Notes: generated by a model not told the origin, from the sequence alone. Shown: positions 43,481-54,317, counted from the stretch's first letter. The stretch is 64,000 nt of DNA from Apiotrichum sp. Y4204 (GCA_025531455.1 JAMYHL010000005.1:806001-870000), one strand, 5' to 3'. Program-made: numbers and translations.

Positions 43481-45661
43481 CTACCGCTTCTTCGAGTCGG
43501 TCTGCACGTTGCCCTTGTTGCCGACACTGAGGATCATGTGCGCCTCGCCCGACTTTGCCTGCCTGCGCGCAAACGCATTCGCCATGCCGGTCGGCGTGTC
43601 GCCCTCGGCCATGGCGAGCGCGCGCCGCTCCTCTTCAATCTTGCGCAGGCGCTTCTCCGTCTTCATCCGGCCCGACGTCTTGCCGCTGGATTTTGTCAGC
43701 ACACAGATTAAAACTATAAGGGGGGTACTCACTGGAACTTGTGCGAGAGGCTCTTCCACGCCTCCTTTGGCGTCATCAGGCGGCCAAACTCGTCGTGGTA
43801 CGCAATGTTCACGTCGGGCTTGTACGACTTGAACGCCTCGAGCGCCTCGCGCGCCTCGTTTTGTTCGCGCATCCGGTTGTCGTACTCGCGCTGCGCCTGG
43901 TCCTTGTTCCCGCCGCGCGCAGCGACGCGCTCCAGCTCGCGCTGCGCTGCGCGCCGCCGGTGGTCCGCAAGCCACAGGTCGTGCTGGATCTGCAAGCGGT
44001 CGCGCTCCGCGTCGCCAGTGCTCTTCTTCGAGAGCGTGCCCTGCTGCCGCAGCATGGCGAGCATACCGGCCATACCCATGCCGGCAGTCTTTTCTTCCGG
44101 CTCGGGCACAGCGTCTTCGGGCTTGAGCTCGGCCAGCTCAGTCATCTGCGCGTCGATGCGTTGACGGTACTCAGCCAAGGAGAGGCCCTCGCGGGCGGCG
44201 AGCTCTGCGAGCTCATCGTCCTCCTCCTCGTCATCAGACTCCATCTCCGCGTCGCCCTCGTCGTCGACCCTCTCGAGTTTGACGACCACGGGCTCCTTCG
44301 AGGCCCCAGCCGCCGCAGCCACGGAAAGGGAGCGTGACCGCGACCGCGGCGGGGCAGGGAGCGATTGTGACCGCGACCGCGACCTCTCCCGCTTGACAGT
44401 CGCGCGGCTCTCAGCCGTGACATTGCGCACAAACTCGGATGTGTCGTCGAATGTAATCCGCCCGTCGTCGCCCTCGCCATCCTCCTCCTCCTCCTTGACG
44501 GCCGCAGCATCCTCCGCCCTCTGGGCCGCAAGCTTCGCAGCCAGGTCCTCGGGCTTGGGCTTCGGTTTCCGCTTTGCGTTTTCTCGCCGGCTGCGCGCAA
44601 GTGCCGCCTGCAAGTCGTCGTCGTCCACGAGGTTGTCCGGCCCGTCGCCAACGACACGCTTTGCAAATGTCGGATTCGGGTCCACGTCCATCCCCTCGCC
44701 CTCATCGTCGGCGTCCCGCCTCCGGCTCGACTTCTTCGCCCGGCGCTTCTTCACCTTGAACCCCTTGTCGCCCTCCTTCATGTAGTCGGACACCTCAAAG
44801 TCCTGCGCAAAGTTGAGGTCGAGCTTGACCTTGACGTCGGGCTCTTTTCCGAGCAGCGTAACCTCCTGCTCGACAACCTTGGCCTTCTTCTTGACCGGCG
44901 CGCCTAGGCGGAATCCCTCCGAGTCGACCATCGTGGCGTCAAACTCGCCGTCGTACTTTTCCAGCACGCCCGCCTTGCGGCCAATCCGGCCCTCTTCAAA
45001 CTCCTCATCGTCGTAGCCCTGGTACTTTGCGTGGGCCTTTCGTTTACGCTCCTTGGCGGCCTTGTCGCGCTCGAGGTCTGCGATATTCACATTCTGCAGC
45101 TCGTCCTCGTCGCCACCAAGAACACGGCTGTCTTTGAGGGTAAGCACAATGTCCTCGCCGGTCTCGAGCTCGTCCATGTCGTGCGCGACTTTCAGGCCAG
45201 TAAGGTCGCCCTCGTCGTACGCGACCCGGTCCGCCTCCTCCATCTCGCGCGCGCGCCGCTCCGCAATCTCCCGCTCGCGCTTTGCGCTCCGCTTCTTCTG
45301 CGCCTTGATCCAGTCCTTTGCGCTCGTCTTGTCGTCTTTCGCCGTGTCGCCGAGCGTCGACCCGCGGAGTTTAGCATTCAGCGCGCGTTGGTTCTTGACC
45401 CTGCCTTGTCAGCCCATATACTTTTAATTTGTATACTCACTTATCCATACGCTCCTTGAGCTCCTCCTCGGCCTTGGCGCGCTTCATCTCCGCCCGCCGC
45501 TCGGCAAAGTTCGCCTCGGCGACAGCATCGAGGTCCACGACCGGCTCGCCGTCGTCTCCCGCGGCATCGTCGCCGCCGATCGGCTTGAGACCGAGGCTCA
45601 CGCGCACCCGGTTCGTCTCCTCGAGCGTGAGCGAGTCCTGGTTCACAGACATGTCCGCCAT
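43481..45661 (-). CDS. SNU66: U4/U6.U5 tri-snRNP protein Snu66/SART1
   Basis: Three exons, 45661-45441, 45400-43733 and 43685-43481; 697 residues. The protein is charged, with long Glu/Lys helices. It shows SART1 family landmarks: NQDSLTLEETNRVRVSLGLKPI at the N-terminus, GLKVAHDMDELETGEDIVLTLKDSRVL, DDEEFEEGRIGRKAGVLEKYD, an NIAYHDEFGRLMTPKEAWKSLSHKFHGK segment and a C-terminal MKTEKRLRKIEEERR. Snu66 is needed for tri-snRNP joining to the spliceosome; its N-terminal Hub1-interacting region was not checked. It is divergent from SPT4 with 313 bp between start codons. Confidence 0.93.
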
Positions 45662-45974
45662 CGTTGCGGATTTTTGGGCGTGGGTGGATGTCAACAGTGT
45701 GGATTGGAAGGATGGAACACGGGTGATGATGAGTTAGTGTCGAGTTTGAGCATCGCGTTGGGTGGCAAATGAGGGCGGGCTGGGGGCGTGCCTAATGAAC
45801 CAGACGGAAAATTATAAATCGACCACGTGCACCTAAATGTCAAAAAGGCCGTTAGGCCCGGGAACTCTGTCTCGCGTCTCGACACCATTTCGGACATTGC
45901 ATTGTTGTCGCCCCTCGACCTCATCGCACACATCCACCATCCTTCCCTCCTCCCATCATCAGCAATCCACCAAA
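45662..45974. promoter_or_regulatory. Shared divergent promoter, SNU66 / SPT4
   Basis: This 313-bp bidirectional promoter contains a palindromic CACGTG E-box at 45824-45829 and a TATAAA at 45813-45818, both roughly midway between the two start codons. CACGTG is the core site of bHLH factors such as Cbf1; its use here is inferred. Confidence 0.5.
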
Positions 45975-46463
45975 ATGCCGCCCAAGGGACCCCGCACGCC
46001 GCAGCTGCGCGCGTGCCTCATCTGCTCGATCCTCCAGTCTCTCAAGGACTTTGTCGAGTCTGGGTGTCCGAACTGCGAGGAGGTGCTTGGGGTAAGTGCG
46101 AAGGGAGGGAAGAGATTAGAGCTAGATGATTCAGGACAGTCCTCAGCTCTCGCGTCATCTCCAATTTCCACTTCTCTTAATGGCACACACTGACTCCCAG
46201 ATGCGCGGCTCGGCGGAGCGCGTGAGCGAGTGCACGTCGACAATCTACGACGGCATGATCGCCATGATGGAGCCCGAGGAGAGCTGGGTCGCGCGCTGGC
46301 AGCGCATTGGTGAGCTGAGCATTGTTCGGAGCTGACAGCAGACAAGAAGCAGCGCGGGCTGTACGCTGTGCGTGTTACCGGCCGCCCGCCGCAGGACGTC
46401 ATCGAGGCGATCGAGGCCGCCGGCGGCGTGTACCGCCCACGCGACGCGGTTGAGGAGCTCTAG
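45975..46463 (+). CDS. SPT4: Transcription elongation factor Spt4
   Basis: Three exons, 45975-46091, 46201-46309 and 46342-46463; 115 residues, the usual size. The zinc site is Cys14, Cys17, Cys31 and Cys34 (CLIC...CPNC). RVSECTSTIYDGMIAMMEPEESWVARWQRI and GLYAVRV are typical of the Spt4 NGN-binding fold. Spt4 pairs with Spt5 as DSIF and keeps RNA polymerase II processive. The second intron is only 32 bp and ends in tandem CAGCAG acceptors; use of the first CAG would insert one Ala. Confidence 0.95.
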
Positions 46464-46591
46464 GATCTAGGATCTAGGAGCTCAGAGGGGGCGTGTTGCT
46501 CGATAGAAGGCCGCGCAGTAGATATTATGGCATGTTGTACATTTCCTCCTACCCCATTGCCTCACTAATCGCATCGGCCACTAGCGCCTGC

Positions 46592-47474
46592 TTACATGTA
46601 CATTCCTGAGAGGTCGCCGGCGGACGGCATGGCCTCGCGCACTGGCCGGCGCGCACCCATCCCAAGGGCAACGTACGGCTCGTCGTCCGCCTCTGTCCAC
46701 GGCGCGGGGCGGGCGAGTGCCTGCGCGATTGGCTTCGGGAGCGTGTCCAGCGCAGCGGCCAGGCTCGAGCGCGACAGGCGGGACAGCGGGAGCGGGAGGA
46801 GGATGAGCGTAACAGAAGCCAGAGCAAACGCGGGGTGTGTCGCCTGATGTCAGCTTGTCAGGAATGCAAAGCTCACCTGGGAGAGAAAGGCGCCCGCGAG
46901 GCCCGTCACGTAGTTTGGCGCATCGTACCCTGCCAAACCGGTGCTTCCGCCGACAGAGAGATGGCGGACCGGTGGGTCCGCGTGCGGCACCTCGCCAGCC
47001 GCAGGGATATACAGTGCGGGGACGTACGAGGAGAGCACCGTCCTGGGGTCAGTGCTGCCCGCCAAGCGCCAAGCGCCGAGCTCACCAGTTCTTAGCCTTG
47101 ACAAGATCCAGGAGCTGCTCGACGACGCAGTTCGCCACATTGCCCTTCTCGTCGCCCTCATCAAGGACGATGAGCACGCCGTCATCGTCGAGCGCAAACC
47201 CCAGTCCGGCAGGACGGCCGTCAACCTCGACACTAAGCACCGCGAGGCGGCCCGCCCTGCGCTGGAGATATCTCCCCGCCTGGCCCACCCCGACGACGGC
47301 GGTGGTCGGCGCGAGCGCGTCGTCTAGCCACTTTACGCTGACGGACGGGGCGGCGGCGGGCTGCGAGCGTGCTGAAGTCGAGGGATACTGGCCCTGGCCC
47401 TCCTCGTCGGAACTGTCCGACTCGAGGAGGTATCGCGGCGGAGGGGCTGAGAGCGTCGAGAGCGGGTCGAGCAT
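46592..47474 (-). CDS. PBA1: Proteasome assembly chaperone Pba1/PSMG1-like
   Basis: Three exons, 47474-47086, 47042-46877 and 46843-46592; 268 residues. The N-terminus is acidic (ESDSSDEE). The middle is a compact alpha/beta region. The segment YDAPNYVTGLAGAFLSQATHP aligns with EQPNIVHDLPAAVLSYCQ of human PSMG1. The protein ends in Met-Tyr-Met, a hydrophobic-Tyr-X (HbYX) tail like the one with which Pba1 docks on the alpha-ring. Together this supports a Pba1/PAC1 chaperone that guides 20S alpha-ring assembly. Overall similarity is low, as is usual for this family, so the call rests on the two C-terminal landmarks. The second intron is 33 bp. Confidence 0.65.
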
Positions 47475-48940
47475 CGTGGGTTGTGGAGAGGTGAGGGGAG
47501 GATTGAGGATAGACTTTTGGTCCTCGGTCTTGAGGCGAGGACGCGTCTGTGGACTTTCGGCACTGGTGTATTTGTGCACTTGTGTGCGCACTTGCGCACT
47601 TGCATCATCGTTGAAACGCGTGGTTTTTGCGTGGCCATTAGTGGCACCAGCCCGGCCAGCACCTGCCTGGCCAGCCCTTTGTGGCACTGACAGCAACCAC
47701 AGGCCAACAAGCCGATAAGAGACATATAGCCAGTTCGCGGTTGACGGCATGCATAAGAGGATAGTAGCGAGCTGAGGCGAAGTGACACAGTCTACTTTGT
47801 GCTGTAGTCAGATTTGATTGGAGGTTGTACAGATTGGGGTGGGTTCGAAGTACCACTGTCTTTTCACCATTCCGAGACTTGCAGCAAACTCGCACTCGAC
47901 TCGCACTCAACGAGGGGTGGTGAGGTCTTCCCCCTGGCCCCATGGCCCCATGATACACAGGCTTCGTTGAACATCTGCTCTATGTACAAAATTCTTCCCT
48001 TCCCTCATGGCATAGATATATAATACCACGGTTATACCTTCCATTCCTTCCCTTTCTCTCACTTCTTCATTCCTCTTCCGTCTCCAATATCGTCTGCTAC
48101 TATCACCGGGCAGCAATCTACCTCTCGGCAGCAATCTACCTCATTTTCCAAGCAGCACAGTGGGTTTTGTTAGCTCTTCAGAGAGTCAGGTGCCGCGTCT
48201 TCTCCAGTAACCTGACAACAGTTCTCTCGGCCTTTCCTTTGTTCTATGTTTTAGGCGTTTTTACTCGCGAGAGTAGCCTCCCCACACGTTAGGGTTGGGA
48301 TCGTTGTTGCGCTAACCCACAGGACGCAGAAACGATACCCAGGTGGGCTCTCCCTTGACTTGCACGGATGAAGGCGCTCAGCCACGCACCTTCCCTCCTC
48401 TAACCGGGAGGTCGCCGAAAAGCCTATGCTCAAACGTCAGGTGAGATATGATCATCCAGTCGTATCTTGAGAAGAATCCCCAGGCTTCAGGTTGAGGGAT
48501 TATAGAGAGCTAGCAAACTCAGGATTTAGCTGACTTCTCAGATCACGGTACGAACCCTGTATCCCGCCCGCTCACAAAAAATCCCATTCCCCGCCAGTCG
48601 AGCACAAGAGGGATAAAGACGCCCAGGTTAGTTAAATGGATTATGGCCTACCTAACTGACTTCAGCGTCAGCAAGTGGAGCAGTCAGGTCGCAGGAGCAG
48701 CTATATCTGAAAGCGACTTGTATGGGTCTCCGGATCTCCGGGCGTCAAGTTCATGTTCAATGCAACTTGGAGAGCCAGCTTTGTTCTCGTTCGGTCGAGC
48801 TCCATAGACGTCATTGTGCTCAAACAACCGCTTGCTTTTTCCTGCCTTCAGCATCACCATTCACGCTCGACCACTTCTCGGCGACGACCGACAGCGCACA
48901 AAGGTCCACGGCACCAGCCGCTGATGATCCCGATTGACAC
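47475..48940. other. Intergenic region upstream of the SEN1-like relic
   Basis: This holds the PBA1 promoter at the low end. At 48109-48142 the segment GGCAGCAATCTACCTC is duplicated in tandem. From about 48150 to 48700 there are splice-like motifs but no ORF I can support. It could be decayed 5' sequence of the SEN1-like relic or a noncoding transcript. Confidence 0.45.
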
Positions 48941-49760
48941 CTGCGCCGCGATAACGTTCGCGACTATCAGGCAGGTCTCCAGAACCTCCTCCTTCACGAG
49001 CTTTTCGCCCAGGTCTCTTCCGCGGCATCGGAGGACACGGCCGATGTGTTCAAAATTTCTGAATCTCACGTCAATGATACAGCCGACGGCCGACGGGCAC
49101 CGCCTAAATTTCAATGTGACACCTGTCTCGCCCACTCCGGCTCCTCTCACCAAACAGTCCTTCAAGCAGCGTGACATTTTCTTACTCGAGGGCAAATCGG
49201 CGGATGGATTTACGTCTCGTAAAGTGCTGGCATGGGCAGTAAAGTTTTCCCACAAGAAACTCCACCTCAACGCTTTGGCGCAACGCGGCGACATGCTGAA
49301 AGTCCTCCTCGGTCTGGATCAGGTCACTGTGCGCAAGTGCTATTGCCCAACTCCATTCATCAACGACTACAACGCCGTGAACGAGCTCAGCAACCTCAAC
49401 CCCAAGCATCTGGAGAGTATCATGTCACTGTGATCTCCCATCGACACCCGAGGTCCAGGACCTTAAAGTGGCGTACAAGATGAATGAATCCCAGGCCACC
49501 GCCGTACGGAACGCTATGACGCGTTTAGGGTTCCAGCTTATCCATGGGTGAGGCAGCGCACTCAATTGATGCTGACAGCCAGACCACCTGGTACCGGCAA
49601 GACGCACGTCATCACCGCCATCGTCGGGGAATGGATCGCGCGCAACCGGCGTCTCGAGGAGCACCAAGACCAACCGTCAGGCAAGATCCTCCTCTGTGCA
49701 CACTCGAATGCCGCCGTCAATGAACTGGTTCGCCGTCTTCAGCGGACCATGATGCAATAG
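48941..49760 (+). pseudogene. Truncated, frameshifted SEN1-like helicase relic
   Basis: Pieces of a Sen1/Upf1-type superfamily 1 helicase appear in order but in different frames. At 48941-49075 the frame DYQAGLQNLLLHELFAQV matches the Sen1 region before the helicase core. From about 49078 to 49433 a second frame gives QRDIFLLEGK and NELSNLNPKHLESIM (a Sen1-like LTP..RE segment). A third frame from about 49434 gives NESQATAVRNAM, then a 35-bp intron (49551-49585) that still splices correctly into the Walker A motif GPPGTGKTHV and the motif Ia-like ILLCAHSNAAVNELVRRLQ. The ORF then stops at 49760; motifs II to VI are missing and the DENND6 gene begins on the other strand 46 bp later. I interpret this as a dead partial copy. 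Spliced rescue of the frameshifts was not found. Confidence 0.7.
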
Positions 49761-49806
49761 CATGTGCATGCAGTGTACAACAATGTCACAATGTGAACTC
49801 TACACT

Positions 49807-52736
49807 CTACTGGACTACTCTCGGCAGGCTGCTCTGCCGCATGTGTGTTGCCCGTTTCGGCCGCGTCCTGGTGGGGGTCATGGTCTCGGTGGGCGGGGTG
49901 GACATTGTCTCGCGGACGAACCGGCGGTGGTGGGCAAACGGGTCTGCACCGTCTTTCGGGCGCGGTGTAGCCGCGTCGTCGCCTACCGTCCCCTCGTCAT
50001 CTGTCGTCGGGGACCGGAGCGATCCACAGCTGCTTGCCGTCGTGCCGCTCACTTCTGTGGATGAGCGGTCGCTAGCGCGCTCCGCGGCATATGGGTCAGG
50101 CGACATGCGCATCGCCGCAGCAGCGGCAATCGCGTCCTGGACCATGTTTGAAGCGACGGCAATACCAAGACTCTCGACACGGGCTGAGAGCCACCCGGCG
50201 AATGTCGAGCTCTTGCAGAACGCAGCGTAAAAGTCCGACTCAACACGAGACTTGGAGGTGATACCACGCGCCTTGAATGCAAGGGGGTTGGGGCCGCGGT
50301 TGCGGAGATGCTGGAGGAAGCTGGGCAGTGAAAATGGTTTGACAGTCGTCAACGCGGGCGATCCGGGATGAACAGGTGTGAGGTTGCCATTATAGGTTTG
50401 GAGACGAGGGCTGTTCGTGAGGAGGGTGAGCCCTTGTTGCGGGCGTGGGTGATGGAGTTGCATCTGCAACTGATGCTGGGGAGTCGGTGGACCGGAAGTC
50501 AAGGGTGACCGTGGGGGAACCAGGGTCTGGAAATAGCGGTTCAACGGAACAAGCATCCGTTCTGTCAACTGCTGGAAGTAGGTGCGCAAGGCCTCGTTGC
50601 CGTCCGGGTCCTCCAGTTTCCCGGCTGCGACGAGCGCCTCGAGGCGCTTCAGCAGTGCCCTGTCTTTTGAAACGCTGCGCCCTCGCCGGGAGATGAAGCC
50701 CTCGGGAGCGTCCTGCTTGGGCATGCTGGGTGTTTTGGCTTTGGTAGCTCCAGGTATGGAGACGACGTTGGGCCAGTGCGATGCCGCGTTGCGGAAGAAC
50801 GGATTGGTCACACCCACGACGACACCAGCCTGGGGCTTACTGGCGTTCACCAGCAGACTAAAGTCGTGATCGTGAATGTGCAGGTACGGCCTAAAGTCAC
50901 CTGCAAGGGGCAGGGGACGCACAAGCTCGCGGAGCCACCAGACCACCTCGGAGCACGTCTTGGGGTCCGGAGCAATGATCAGGAGCGGTTCTGCGAGCAC
51001 GAGACATTCCCATATTGACCAAAGTGATGGAAGGAATGTCGAAAACGCGCGGAGTGGCGTGGAAGCCGGAAGGGATGCCAATATCTGTGGGTTAGCCCGG
51101 TCCACCATATGGCTCAAGAGACAGCCACCGTGGCTCACCGGCTGAGGGCCCCGAGAGGGAATGGCAACTTGGGCATTCTCCGTCTTGTCCGGCATCTTGA
51201 CAGAGAGAACATCCGTAAGGAGAGGGAGTTCGAGGAGCGTGTCGGGCTGCGGGTCTGGCCAGGACGCAATGCTATGACATGCGACCTCGATTGCGGTGTA
51301 GCCATGGTCGAAGAACGCGGGTGCGATACGCGAGAGCATGGCCGAGAAGAGAGCTGGAAGTGGCAGATGGGTGAGGATCACGACGGATTTCTGTCTCGTC
51401 AGCCGAGTCGTCGGGTGTCGGGCATTTTGACTCACCTGCATGAATCCTCTTGCAATCCCACGGTCCTTCTTCTGCTGGAACCACACATATCCGTAGAGCC
51501 ACTCGCGACCGCGCTCATCCCACGAGCGATACTCTGCCTCCTTCTCTCGCGATAATGACGAGCCGCGAGAGTGCTTCAACACTGGGCCATTCGAGGCGTC
51601 TGGACGTGGACTCGGCGGCTCGGGGAATGCCAAAGATGCTTGTGTGGGAGGTATATCGCGAACTTTGAAGCTGAACTGAATGGAGCCTTCGGTGAAGAGG
51701 GACGTGTCCGGAAAGGCGGAGAAGGCACTGCAGAGTTAGAAACAGATAAACGACTGCGTTGCTGCGGATCGATCCAGCGATGAGCTCATGCGCGACGGCG
51801 CCCAGACCTGACCACTCACATATTCTCCTTCAGACCTGGGCCCCATCGCCTCCCAATGACCCGGCGCTCCACAACAGGTCCCCGCTCAAGATCAAAGTTG
51901 CACACGACAATCTCCTTGACCCATCGTGACATCCCGCGAGCCGTTTCTTCGTCAACTAGGGGCGGTGGCCGTGGCGAGGCGGTCGGCCCGTCAGCATCAG
52001 GGTCCACCGCAAGGTCGCCACGATCCTTGGCAACCGAGGTCGAAGCGCCAAGCCGCTGCGCAACCCCCGATTTGGCACCAGGTATGTCGATGCTGAGCTC
52101 TGTGTACGAGTGTGATCGGGTATACTTCTGTCTCCGGCCTTGAACTGGCGGGGAGCGGTACTCGGTCGTGAGTAGCGTGGGGATGGACGGCGGTGTTGAC
52201 GGCGTAGGTGTAACCAATGCCGCTGATGAGTGAGTCGGAGTAGAGTGATCTCCGGTGGACCGCCGTGTAGGGCTCGTGTCCACAGCCACCGGAGTGTTAC
52301 ACTCGAGATGGTGGTTCGGCCGATCGACTTGGGGTGATGTTGGTGCGCTGGAGCTGGCTGTCTGCGCTGCGCGCGCAAGAGCCAAAGACGACGCGGTCGG
52401 CGGTCGCGTGCGCAGCGAGTCCATCCCGTGGGCACCTGGTGAAGCCGACTCGGAGCGACCTACACGTTGGAGATTACTCGCGAGCGCGCGGTCCGACCTC
52501 GAGCGCGGGATGGAGAGAGCGATATCCCCATCCTCGTCATCGCCTAGCATGTCAGGAACACTGGTAGCGGAGCCGGCGGAGACGGGGGACGGTGAGGCAT
52601 GGCGGAGATGCAGGCTGCGGTCGAGCTGGGTGTGGAGTTGGGCTGGTGGACGCCTCTCGGATGGCCGGTAGTGGGACGATGTGGAGGTCGGGGGTGCTGA
52701 TGCCGATGAACCGTTCAGAGCGGCCGGGCTGGACAT
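49807..52736 (-). CDS. DENND6/AVL9-type DENN domain protein
   Basis: Four exons: 52736-51820, 51727-51436, 51390-51139 and 51084-49807; 912 residues. The first ~260 residues are Ser/Pro/Thr-rich. The DENN module then follows the DENND6 pattern closely: RWVKEIVVCNFDLERGPVVERR, SFKVRDIP, YGYVWFQQKKDRGIARGFMQKSVVILTHLP, WECLVLAEPLLIIAPDP, FRPYLHIHDHDF and VVVGVTNPFF. Human DENND6A is a Rab14 exchange factor in endosome-surface recycling; here the Rab partner is unknown. Intron 3 (51085-51138) is 54 bp, in phase 0 and without a stop codon, so its retention would add 18 residues. The only ATG that fits is at 52736. Confidence 0.88.
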
Positions 52737-54214
52737 GAGGGGTAAACGGCGGGCGCGACCTCGAGAACAAACAAATGCGAATGCAAACGAGGACAAGAAC
52801 TGAAGTGAGAATGAGAGTGAAGTAAAGTGTTGAATGTGGTGGTGGGCTCGTGCAACCGAAGAGGAGAAGCCTGGGTGGGTGTCCTGGTGATGCGTTGATG
52901 GCGATGGTGGATCAATGTGATTCGGATCTGGGAGTGTCCCCAGAAGCCGGGGTTTAGTGCGTCACAAGTGGCCAAAAGTGGCCGACATGGCCGGCTTGGG
53001 ACAAAAAGAGGTGGCTAGAGGGGCCAGAGTGGGGCAAGCCGCCGTCACAGCCGGCTTCGGCCCATCAGGCCAAGCATGGCCAGTATGGCCCCGCTTGCAT
53101 GCATGCGACAGGGTCCGTCTCGGTGTGCGTCCTGAACACCTGAAGTCTGAAGATTAGGAGCGGTGGCCTGGCCTGCAAGCGGTGTCAGGAGCTGGGCGAG
53201 CTGGGCGCGGGGCGGATGGCGTGCGGCGCGCGGTGCGACGGCGCGAACGGCGAGGCGGAGGCCTGTCTCTAGTGGCTTCATGCTCCGCATCGCGCATCAT
53301 GCATGCATCAAGCTCCTTGCTCCACCCCTCCACCGCCTCACACACCGGCCACATCCCAGGATAACGTCATTACACGCACGCTTAAAGACCATCCGTGGCC
53401 CTCTTTTCGTTTCTCGATGCACAGAGAACAGCCACCACCCAGAGCATCCCATGCATCCCATCTCGGATCGTGTATCAGCCACATTCGGGATATCTGGGAG
53501 CCGAGCCAGCCATGCCAGACATGCCAGCCGTGCAAGCCATGACCAGCCAAGGCACCTGCCGCGCCTGCCGCTCGTCACGCTTCAGCTTTTTCTGAACTCT
53601 GTCTCGTCCCGAGACCCGCAACTTGCAGCGCGTTCTGCCAACAGGCGGACTGCATTGTACCTGCGTGCCTATAGTTCCTACGGCCTGCGCGCCCATGTGG
53701 ACACTACACGCTGAAGCGCGGACCGCGTGTTGGTCCGTAGAAAAGGTACGGGTGCGGGAAGGTTGGCTCCAGAGCTCCAGATTTGTGCCGCAGATCGGCC
53801 AGATTGTGCACATGGTGCGCGGTGCGCGGTGCGCGGTGTGAAGGTGCCAACATGTGACACACCTTATGAACCACCATTGCACCATCTACCCATTATCAGA
53901 CCGCTCAATTGCTCAAGCGAGTCCAAGACGTCTCGGAATCAGATGTGAGTAACCAAGCATCGTAGATGCCACTCGACTCTCATCCGGTTCCGCTCTCATC
54001 AGGTTCCGTCAGTCAACCCACCCACATCCTGCCCGCATGCCCGTGCTCCATGCCCGTTTCACGCAAGGTCTGGAACGCCACGAAGAGAACGAGGAGATGA
54101 TGTCCCTTCGGGTCATGAATGCAACTAACGCTGTGCAGCGTTAGATGCAAAGTCCACCTGGCCATCTGGCCATCTGTAAGCTTGAGAGCGGAGGAACCAA
54201 AGACAAAAACGTAT
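52737..54214. other. Intergenic region, DENND6 / tRNA-Phe
   Basis: No gene is supported. The region 52968-53095 is unusually rich in TGGCC/GGCCA motifs, and 53505-53555 has repeated CCAGCCATGCCAGACATG-type sequence. A GCGCGGT triplet repeat is at about 53817-53838. Confidence 0.5.
54205..54209 (-). terminator. RNA polymerase III terminator of tRNA-Phe
   Basis: A run of five T on the minus strand begins six bases after the last base of the tRNA. Confidence 0.7.
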
Positions 54215-54317
54215 GGAGCCAGGGTGGATCGAACACCCGACCTAGCGATAACGGATATAGAATATCCTGAAAACTGAAAGCTTCAGTCGCTCGCTCTCCC
54301 AGCTGAGCTATGTCTCC
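54215..54317 (-). tRNA. tRNA-Phe(GAA) with a 31-nt intron
   Basis: The cloverleaf folds by eye: acceptor GGAGACA/TGGCTCC, D arm GCTC-AGCTGGGA-GAGC, anticodon stem AGCGA/TCGCT with loop CTGAAGA (anticodon GAA), five-base variable loop AGGTC, and T arm GGGTG-TTCGATC-CACCC. The intron, 54250-54280, lies one base 3' of the anticodon as in other eukaryotic tRNAs and contains TTTCAG, which can pair with the anticodon. A-box (TAGCTCAGCTGGGA) and B-box (GGTGTTCGATCC) promoters are present. One acceptor-stem pair is an A-G mismatch (positions 5-68). Confidence 0.9.

Noticed and set aside
48150..48700. A small nuclear or nucleolar RNA gene
   Set aside because: One segment (TTCTCTCGGCCTTTCC) vaguely resembles the start of U2, but the branch-recognition and Sm-site sequences are absent.
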